Shown here piece after piece: positions 1 through 5,017 of a stretch of DNA of 8,393 nucleotides. The first letter of the stretch is position 1; every line of letters starts with the position of its first letter. The stretch covers positions 1-8,393 of the forward strand of contig CADBLW010000041.1 of the NCBI GenBank assembly GCA_902795625.1. Reading direction: 5' to 3'. The position numbers were made by a program, and so were the translations under genes. Origin of the DNA: an uncultured Lachnospiraceae bacterium. Lineage in GTDB: Bacteria; Bacillota; Clostridia; Lachnospirales; Lachnospiraceae. Under the pieces are notes generated by a model. It searched no databases. It was given only the letters and a program-made list of their open reading frames with translations, and had not been told where the DNA came from.

Positions 1-701
1 CAAATATCACAACGAGTGAGGGCCGTCAGGTATATATGTGCGCCTACTATATCTATACGGACGACAAGAACTATGCGTGGCAGTCGATCGTTACCAACGG
101 TCTGCACGGAATAGACGCGAAAATCGAAACGCAGCTGTTTTATGACGAAGGGACGGACTTTATTAATAATCCGGACCTTGCGACGAAGACCGTTGAGATC
201 GCAACGCTGAGCTGTCTTGGATACGCAAAGGAGACGGGCGGGAATTATTTCCGGTTTTATACTGTATATGAGAGAGCGGACGGAACACTGTTCATCAGGA
301 GCAAGGATTCGGAGACGGAGTATTTCGGCGGAAAATCAATCTCGGTTCACAAGATCCTCGACAGCAATGTTACCTGGGAAGGAGATCAGTTCGCATCGCT
401 CAAACAGTTTGACATGACGATCACGATCGAGACCCGTCCGGATGATGTGAACTATGAGATCACCTGGCTGGATAAGGACAACAATCCCATTGATGCTGAG
501 GCATGGGATATCACGGACGGCGAAGCCCCGGAGCTGGTTGCGCCTGCGGAGGCAGTGTGGATATTGCTTCATGAGACCGGTGACGGTCTTGACGAGAACA
601 CGTTGTATAAATTGAATTCCGGAGAGGCAAAGCCGTTCATCATTGTCGGCGGGGAGGGCCGTCTGTACCGGATAGAAACGATCGATATCACGGAGCCGTG
701 A
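1..701 (+). CDS. Unrecognised protein, C-terminal part (5' end outside the window)
   Basis: The frame is open from base 3 to the TGA at 699-701, so the gene most likely begins upstream; about 232 residues are visible. The first ATG at 36 has only a weak AGG five bases before it and is probably internal. The visible part is acidic, rich in Asp, Glu, Thr and aromatic residues in alternating beta-like patterns (for example MCAYYIYTDD and FRFYTVYERADG), and has no membrane segment. I do not recognise a family. The repetitive beta-strand character would suit an extracytoplasmic or domain-repeat protein, but that is inference. The gene is followed by a 159-base gap with its own promoter candidate, so it need not belong to the lemA cluster. 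No convincing terminator follows. Confidence 0.7.
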   Translation, partial: NITTSEGRQVYMCAYYIYTDDKNYAWQSIVTNGLHGIDAKIETQLFYDEGTDFINNPDLATKTVEIATLSCLGYAKETGGNYFRFYTVYERADGTLFIRSKDSETEYFGGKSISVHKILDSNVTWEGDQFASLKQFDMTITIETRPDDVNYEITWLDKDNNPIDAEAWDITDGEAPELVAPAEAVWILLHETGDGLDENTLYKLNSGEAKPFIIVGGEGRLYRIETIDITEP

Positions 702-774
702 CGGAGCGGCGATGCCGTCTTAGCACCTTTCGATGATAATATGTTAACTTTTTGTTAAACTTGATCCGAAAGTA

Positions 775-803
775 TGGTAAATGACACTTACATATGATAT
801 ACT
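775..803 (+). promoter_or_regulatory. Candidate extended -10 promoter for lemA
   Basis: TATACT at 798-803 differs from TATAAT at one position and is preceded by TGA (795-797), giving an extended -10. At 17-bp spacing the -35 is TGGTAA (775-780), which matches TTGACA at only three positions, so the promoter would rely on the TGn element. Transcription would start near 810, just before the Shine-Dalgarno. Confidence 0.45.
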
Positions 804-814
804 GCAGGAAATCG

Positions 815-850
815 AAAGGAGGAACGTGCATACAGCGAGTGGCTGTGCAC
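815..850 (+). promoter_or_regulatory. lemA Shine-Dalgarno separated from the start codon by a hairpin
   Basis: AAAGGAGG (815-822) is the only strong ribosome binding site before lemA, yet it lies 38 bases from the ATG at 861. Between them GTGCA (826-830) and CAGC (833-836) pair with GCTG (842-845) and TGCAC (846-850), giving nine base pairs, a two-base bulge and a five-base loop. With the hairpin folded, the unpaired bases between site and ATG fall to 3 + 10 = 13. Alternatively a GTG at 826 starts a 12-codon leader ORF whose TGA (862-864) overlaps the lemA ATG. Confidence 0.5.
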
Positions 851-860
851 GGAAAATACT

Positions 861-1442
861 ATGACAAGGGCATTGATGTTTGGATTAACGACAGGTAATT
901 TGACGGCAATCATTGTGATCGGTGTTGTAGTGCTGATCCTTATCTGGTACATCGGAACTCTGAACGGACTTCGCCAGACGAAGGTGAAGATCCAGGAAGC
1001 GGTATCCGGAATTGATGTGGCGCTTACCAAGAGGTACGATGTACTGACGAAGATGGTTGACGTCGCAAAATCGTACGCTACCTTCGAGAAGGCTACAATC
1101 CTTGAGGCGATTAAGCTCCGCAGCGGTATGAGCATGACCGAGAGAAATCAGGCAGCTGCCTCGATGGAGCAGGCGGCGAAAGAGCTGAATTTCCTCGCTG
1201 AGAACTATCCGCAGCTGCATTCCAATGAGAACTTCCGTCAGCTGCAGGTTGCGATCATGGACGTGGAAGAGCATCTTCAGGGTGCGCGCAGAGCGTACAA
1301 CAGCAATGTTTCTCTGCTGAACCGCAAGATCGTGACGTTCCCTACCAGCATTGTTGCAGGTATGAGCGGCATCCATGCGGAGGAGTTCTTTGAGGCAGAG
1401 TCGAACAAACGCGATGATGTCAACGTAAACATTACGATCTGA
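861..1442 (+). CDS. lemA: LemA family membrane protein
   Basis: This is a LemA-family protein of 193 residues, the usual length. It has one N-terminal membrane segment (about residues 14-31) followed by a long helical domain. Family signatures visible in order are IDVALTKRYDVLTKMVDVAKSYA (written here only as the IDV...KRYD...V block, residues about 51-73), AENYPQL, LQVAIMDVEEHLQGAR, RAYNSNV and the C-terminal FP...AG...FFE pattern. The molecular function of LemA proteins is not established; the topology suggests a short outside N-terminus and a coiled-coil-like soluble domain. No ATG, GTG or TTG lies between the in-frame stop at 795 and the ATG at 861. The next ATG (876, residue 6) has AAGGG five bases upstream and is a real alternative start. 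Its position before two DUF3137 genes matches a common LemA-DUF3137 pairing. Confidence 0.9.
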   Translation: MTRALMFGLTTGNLTAIIVIGVVVLILIWYIGTLNGLRQTKVKIQEAVSGIDVALTKRYDVLTKMVDVAKSYATFEKATILEAIKLRSGMSMTERNQAAASMEQAAKELNFLAENYPQLHSNENFRQLQVAIMDVEEHLQGARRAYNSNVSLLNRKIVTFPTSIVAGMSGIHAEEFFEAESNKRDDVNVNITI

Positions 1443-1452
1443 CGACAAAACT

Positions 1453-1458
1453 TATAAT
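1453..1458 (+). promoter_or_regulatory. Candidate -10 element after lemA
   Basis: A perfect TATAAT lies just past the lemA stop codon, but no good -35 is visible at 16-18 bp spacing. If used, transcription would start near 1465, inside the 5' arm of the long-range stem at 1459-1465, so this promoter and that stem are hard to reconcile in one transcript. It may be a chance match. Confidence 0.25.
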
Positions 1459-1555
1459 ATCTTGGGGAAGGTATATACTGTGCCCTACGGTACAGCAAAT
1501 GTGACAGCTTGGAGTGAGGGATGAGCGCATAGGCGCTCGCTAAGATGAATCAGGA

Positions 1556-1583
1556 GCGTGCCGGGGAGTGATCTCCGGCACGC
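1556..1583 (+). other. 12-bp stem with GNRA-type tetraloop
   Basis: Bases 1556-1567 pair with 1572-1583 around the loop GTGA (1568-1571); eleven pairs are Watson-Crick and one is G-U. It is the strongest hairpin in the window apart from the terminator. The following bases are ATTGCGAAAT rather than a T run, so it should not terminate transcription. It ends about 45 bases before the DUF3137 start codon. Confidence 0.7.
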
Positions 1584-1628
1584 ATTGCGAAATAGGGGTG
1601 TGGGGCCCCTGAAAGGATAAAAACAAAT

Positions 1629-2528
1629 ATGATCACAACATGGGAGGAAGTCGAAGTAAAGCAAAACAGTGTTCGGCTTTTTGCAATAATCAACAAAGTT
1701 ATATCAATCGGAGAAGTATTTTACGAAATATACTGCCTGGTTTGCCTGAGTAACCTGGCGGCGGTGGTAATCCTGCCGATCGCGGTAGCGATCCTGTGGT
1801 GGATCTTCTCCGGAAGACTGAAGGACTACGCGAAAAGCTACAAGAGCGCCGTCGTGGACCGCGCGGCTCAGGGGCTGTTCGACAGCTACCGGTATGAGCC
1901 GGAGAAAGGCTACGACAAGGACGAGATCACGGAGACCGGGCTGATGTCCATGGGCAACATCTACAAGAGCGAGGACATGCTCGAGGGAAGCTACAAGGGT
2001 GTGGATTTCCGTCGCGCCGACGCGTATATCGCGCAGCTTTATTCTACCGGCAAGAGCAGTTACGTAATCGTTTTTCTGCAGGGCACATGGCTCACGTTCA
2101 CGTACAACAAGGAGTTCTCCTCGGACCTTCAGATCCGGACGAACCGATTTAATTACGCGAACACGAAGACCGGCAGACTGTTCAACAGCGAGGACGAGCG
2201 CAGACATACCTTTGAGACGGAAAATATGGAATTCAACAAGGTGTTCCGCTGCACGTGCCAGAACGATTCGGAGGCATTTTACCTTCTGACACCGCAGATG
2301 ATGCAGATGCTGCTGCAGCTTCACGATGAGTTCGGCTGTGAATTCATGCTCGGATTTGTACGGAATCGGTTGCATTTTGCGATCAATTCGGGTAAAAATA
2401 ATATGGAACCGCCTGTGTTCTCGAGCACCAGCCTGGAGTACGAGACGGAAAAGGTTCGTAAGGAACTGAAGATCATCACGAACATTGTTGATACACTTGC
2501 GATCGACCGGAAAATATTCAAGGCCTGA
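1629..2528 (+). CDS. DUF3137 domain membrane protein, first paralogue
   Basis: This 299-residue protein belongs to the DUF3137 family, whose function is unknown. A hydrophobic region covers about residues 16-60, with the clearest membrane helix at 43-60, followed by a soluble domain. Motifs shared with the next gene are SEDML (114-118), RADAYIA (129-135), RRH (191-193), FNK (202-204), a CxC pair at Cys208 and Cys210, and QNDSEAFYLLTP (211-222). The two proteins are colinear through these motifs, so they are tandem paralogues. AAAGGA at 1612-1617 is the likely ribosome binding site, a rather long 11 bases from the ATG. The first 40 codons are odd: by hand count 1629-1740 is about 37% G+C, clearly poorer than the rest of the gene, and this part does not align with the paralogue and puts charged residues within the first hydrophobic stretch. 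A start-site error or an unrelated acquired N-terminus is possible. Confidence 0.85.
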   Translation: MITTWEEVEVKQNSVRLFAIINKVISIGEVFYEIYCLVCLSNLAAVVILPIAVAILWWIFSGRLKDYAKSYKSAVVDRAAQGLFDSYRYEPEKGYDKDEITETGLMSMGNIYKSEDMLEGSYKGVDFRRADAYIAQLYSTGKSSYVIVFLQGTWLTFTYNKEFSSDLQIRTNRFNYANTKTGRLFNSEDERRHTFETENMEFNKVFRCTCQNDSEAFYLLTPQMMQMLLQLHDEFGCEFMLGFVRNRLHFAINSGKNNMEPPVFSSTSLEYETEKVRKELKIITNIVDTLAIDRKIFKA

Positions 2529-2619
2529 TCGGGGGATGGTCATCTGTGATACACGGTTATTTGGGAAAGCCGTATGGGGGCGCGGTTGTGCGGCCGCGAA
2601 ATGACGGAGGAAAATGGCG
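2529..2619 (+). other. Spacer between the DUF3137 paralogues with ribosome binding site
   Basis: The spacer contains two small hairpin candidates, 2553-2558 with 2568-2573 and 2581-2585 with 2594-2598, and the Shine-Dalgarno GGAGG at 2606-2610. No T tract follows either hairpin, so read-through from the first to the second paralogue is expected. GGAGG is 3 bases from the ATG at 2614 but 9 from the ATG at 2620, which favours the latter as start. Confidence 0.5.
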
Positions 2620-3540
2620 ATGGACAATGCTTTTCAGGAGTTGCTCGACCTGGGCAACCGGATTAAACGAAGAGACCGGATCAGTCTTCTGGTCGGTCTG
2701 GCAGGCGTCGTTGTGACGATCCTTTTGTACGGGACGGTGTATTTTCCGTTGGGAATTGTAATCTGTATCGGAGCGCTGATCTCAATGGTAATTACGAGCA
2801 CGAGGCTCGGAAAGAGATATCGTGAGCTGTACAAGCAGACGATGATCGACCGCGTTGCGCGTGAGTATTTTACGCAGTATGAGTATCTGCCGGACAAAGG
2901 CTTTGCGAAGGATTACCTGAGAAACTTCGGGATCATGTCCTTCGGCAGCGATTACAATAGCGAGGACATGCTGAAGGGCGTGTACAACGGAGTTCCGTTC
3001 ACGCGTGCGGACGTTTATATCGCGGATACCACGACCGATTCGGAGGGCAACAGCTCAACGACGGTTTACTTCCGCGGACAGTGGCTGGAGATCGTGCCGA
3101 ACAAGGCGTTTGATACCGATCTGCAGATCATCCAGAAGGGCTTCGGTTTTTCGAACCGCAAGAAGTCCATCTTCACCAGAAAGCAGGAGCGGCGGCACGT
3201 GCTGGAGACCGAGGATATGGAATTCAACAAGCGCTTCCAGTGCCTGTGCCAGAATGATTCCGAGGCGTTCTATCTGCTGACGCCGGCGCTGATGCAGGCA
3301 ATTATACATCTTTCGGAGATACTGCCGTACAAGATGATGATCGCGTATGTGAACGATTCGCTGCAGGTGCTCGTGGATACGCACCGCGATTCCATGGAGC
3401 CGTCGAGTCCGAAGAACGGAAACTTCGACCGGCAGATCGCGGACCTGAGACAGGATATGGAGATCATCGTGAGCGTGATCACCGGACTTCTGGTCGACCG
3501 CGACATCTACCAGGCGGCCGGAGGATACGCGGGACAGTAG
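2620..3540 (+). CDS. DUF3137 domain membrane protein, second paralogue
   Basis: This 306-residue DUF3137 protein has unknown function. An N-terminal helix is followed by a two-helix membrane hairpin (about residues 22-58) and then a soluble domain that is probably cytoplasmic. Shared with the preceding paralogue, at the same residue numbers, are SEDML (114-118), RAD (129-131), RRH (191-193), FNK (202-204), the CxC pair Cys208/Cys210 and QNDSEAFYLLTP (211-222). The C-terminal thirds differ more, so the copies have diverged. The start at 2620 is chosen because GGAGG (2606-2610) is 9 bases away; the ATG two codons earlier has only 3-base spacing. It is the last gene of the lemA cluster and ends 35 bases before the terminator hairpin. 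Confidence 0.87.
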   Translation: MDNAFQELLDLGNRIKRRDRISLLVGLAGVVVTILLYGTVYFPLGIVICIGALISMVITSTRLGKRYRELYKQTMIDRVAREYFTQYEYLPDKGFAKDYLRNFGIMSFGSDYNSEDMLKGVYNGVPFTRADVYIADTTTDSEGNSSTTVYFRGQWLEIVPNKAFDTDLQIIQKGFGFSNRKKSIFTRKQERRHVLETEDMEFNKRFQCLCQNDSEAFYLLTPALMQAIIHLSEILPYKMMIAYVNDSLQVLVDTHRDSMEPSSPKNGNFDRQIADLRQDMEIIVSVITGLLVDRDIYQAAGGYAGQ

Positions 3541-3574
3541 AGCGTAGAACAGGCTGGGATATACAACAAAAAAC

Positions 3575-3606
3575 AAGGGCGTTATCTTTGCGGATAACGC
3601 CCTTTT
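3575..3606. terminator. Bidirectional intrinsic terminator between convergent genes
   Basis: AAGGGCGTTATC (3575-3586) pairs perfectly with GATAACGCCCTT (3593-3604) around the 6-base loop TTTGCG. On the + strand it ends in a short TTTT (3603-3606). On the - strand the A-rich stretch at 3562-3576 becomes a longer T-rich tail, so termination should be stronger for the PBP operon. It lies between the stop of the second DUF3137 gene (3540) and the stop of the PBP gene (3614), and so can serve both. Confidence 0.92.
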
Positions 3607-3613
3607 CAGCACT

Positions 3614-5017
3614 TTAATTACCTGACTTCCTGACCAGCTCCTTGAGCACCGCCGCGGTGACATCACCGGCAGCGCGGCTGCCGACACCGCCGTGTTCGAT
3701 GTACACGACGAAGGCGTAAGGTTTGTCCTCGTCCGTTGTGAAACCGGCGAACCAGCAGTTCGAATCGCCCTTTGCCTGTGAGACCGTGCCGGATTTGGCG
3801 GCGATGGCGCACGGGAAGCGTTCCTTGCCGTAGGTGAGGCGGACATCCTCCGAGAGCGCGTTGCGCAGGTATTCGGCGGAGGAAGCCGTCAGAAGCTGTT
3901 TTGTCATCACGGTCTCCGGTTTGCTGAGAATCTCACCGGAGCTGTCGCGGACTTCAAGCACCGTGTTCGGAACGGCAGCCTTGCCGCCGCCCGCGATGGC
4001 CGCGTAATACACGAGGAGACTGCACGGGTTGACCTGGTCGAGGTAAAGGCCGACTCCGGCGTATCCGAGCTGGTAATCGTAGATCCCGGAGATCCGGAAG
4101 GTGCTGCGCGCGGTATTGACGGAACCGACCTTGTAGGAGTCTGTCAGACCGCTCTTCTGAATGCCCGCGGCGACCTTGTCGGGGCCGAGCGCCACGGCGA
4201 GCACAGCGTAGGCGCAGTTGCAGGAGTTCGCGAGAGTCTCCGTGAGAGACTGTTTATTGTGAGTCTTCGGGCATTTGACGTTTCCGTCCGGGAAGCGTGC
4301 GATGCCTTTGCATGTATATTTCCACTCCGTGAGCGGACCGCTCTGCGAAGGATCGAGATCCGAGGCCTGCAGTCCGGCTTCCAGCGCCGTCTGCAGAAGG
4401 ACCGGTTTCATGACGGAGCCCGGCGCAGCGGTGGTTGAGAGAAAACGGTTCAGGTAGGCGCCCGAGTATGCGGCGTCGTCCTCGAGGTTCTCGGGAATGT
4501 TCATCGGGTCGTAGGTCGGCGTCGAGACAAGCGCGAGGATCTCACCGGTCTTGTAGTTGTATACACAGACGGTGCCGTTGCGGCCGTCCAGAGCCTTTAA
4601 CGCTGCGGCGTTTAAGTCCGCGTCGATGGAGAGCACGACAGTATTGCCCGCCTCATCCACTGAGGTGACACCCTCCGCGGCGCGGAAGGAGATCAGATCG
4701 TTGCGCATCGTGGCGAGGGCGGAGGTACCGATCTTTCCGTAGGGATCACCGACGACATGGAGCGTCGATCTGCGCACAAGCTCGTCCTTGTGATACAGGC
4801 GCACGCCGTTGCTCACATAGGACAGGACCGTACCGTTGCGGTCGGCGACGGTGCCGGTGAGGAGCACATTTTCCGATGAATAGAGATGTCGGTTGTAGGC
4901 TGTAAGAAACCACTTTGAGGCGTTGCGCCGGTACGTGTTCAAAAGCAGCAAGATCGCTGCGAAGAAAAGCGCGAGAACAACGGAACACAGGCCGATACGG
5001 GAACGGATCTTCTTCAT
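3614..5017 (-). CDS. Class B penicillin-binding protein (peptidoglycan D,D-transpeptidase)
   Basis: This 467-residue class B PBP would cross-link peptidoglycan stem peptides outside the membrane, working with the SEDS glycosyltransferase encoded just upstream. A short basic N-terminus and one membrane anchor (about residues 8-27) are followed by a linker with the usual DRNGTVLSY block (59-67) and the transpeptidase domain. The three active-site motifs are intact: S201-V-M-K204 within APGSVMKP, S265-C-N267, and K408-S-G-T411. It is short for class B PBPs because the N-terminal pedestal is reduced, resembling small PbpA/FtsI-like proteins. Its ATG overlaps the SEDS stop by 4 bases (ATGA), and GAAGGTGAT lies 5 bases upstream, indicating translational coupling. 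I cannot say whether it serves elongation, division or sporulation, so no symbol is given. Confidence 0.95.
   Translation of the reverse strand: MKKIRSRIGLCSVVLALFFAAILLLLNTYRRNASKWFLTAYNRHLYSSENVLLTGTVADRNGTVLSYVSNGVRLYHKDELVRRSTLHVVGDPYGKIGTSALATMRNDLISFRAAEGVTSVDEAGNTVVLSIDADLNAAALKALDGRNGTVCVYNYKTGEILALVSTPTYDPMNIPENLEDDAAYSGAYLNRFLSTTAAPGSVMKPVLLQTALEAGLQASDLDPSQSGPLTEWKYTCKGIARFPDGNVKCPKTHNKQSLTETLANSCNCAYAVLAVALGPDKVAAGIQKSGLTDSYKVGSVNTARSTFRISGIYDYQLGYAGVGLYLDQVNPCSLLVYYAAIAGGGKAAVPNTVLEVRDSSGEILSKPETVMTKQLLTASSAEYLRNALSEDVRLTYGKERFPCAIAAKSGTVSQAKGDSNCWFAGFTTDEDKPYAFVVYIEHGGVGSRAAGDVTAAVLKELVRKSGN

Larger units (their letters stand above)
702..860 (+). other. Intergenic leader upstream of lemA
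   Basis: This gap holds a short inverted repeat, TTAAC-TTTTT-GTTAA, at 744-758, a candidate extended -10 promoter at 795-803, a strong Shine-Dalgarno AAAGGAGG at 815-822 and a hairpin at 826-850. The inverted repeat lies upstream of the promoter candidate and could be a protein-binding site. Its half-sites resemble the TTGTTAA arms of Rex operators but are in the wrong order for that consensus, so no regulator is assigned. Confidence 0.5.
1443..1628 (+). ncRNA. Hairpin-rich spacer or 5' leader of the first DUF3137 gene (unidentified)
   Basis: This 186-base gap has no convincing ORF but dense potential structure: a 7-bp hairpin at 1478-1495 (one G-U, loop CTAC), a perfect 6-bp hairpin at 1523-1538, a 12-bp hairpin at 1556-1583 (one G-U) closed by a GTGA tetraloop of the GNRA type, and AGGGG (1594-1598) with CCCCT (1606-1610). 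In addition, 1459-1465 can pair with 1540-1546 (7 bp, one G-U), enclosing the first two hairpins as a multibranch fold. None is followed by a T tract, so these are not intrinsic terminators. I could not match it to a riboswitch class I know. Function is unknown: it could be a cis-regulatory leader or an mRNA-processing or stability element. Confidence 0.45.

Noticed and set aside
688..719. Inverted repeats at the end of the first gene (TCACGG-AG-CCGTGA at 688-701 and GACGG/CCGTC at 700-719) as a terminator
   Set aside because: The first has a two-base loop, the second a weak 5-bp stem with a 10-base loop, and no T tract follows.
744..758. TTAAC-TTTTT-GTTAA as a Rex operator
   Set aside because: The Rex consensus has TTGTTAA first and TTAACAA second; here the half-sites are in the opposite order and shorter.
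1453..1547. Purine or other named riboswitch before the first DUF3137 gene
   Set aside because: A TATAAT...GGTATATAC stretch looks loosely purine-like, but the conserved junction and loop sequences of that class are absent, and no other class I know matched.
1704..2627. 307-codon - strand ORF opposite the first DUF3137 gene
   Set aside because: The + strand frame shares family motifs with its paralogue, while the antisense frame is an Arg/Val/Leu-rich shadow.
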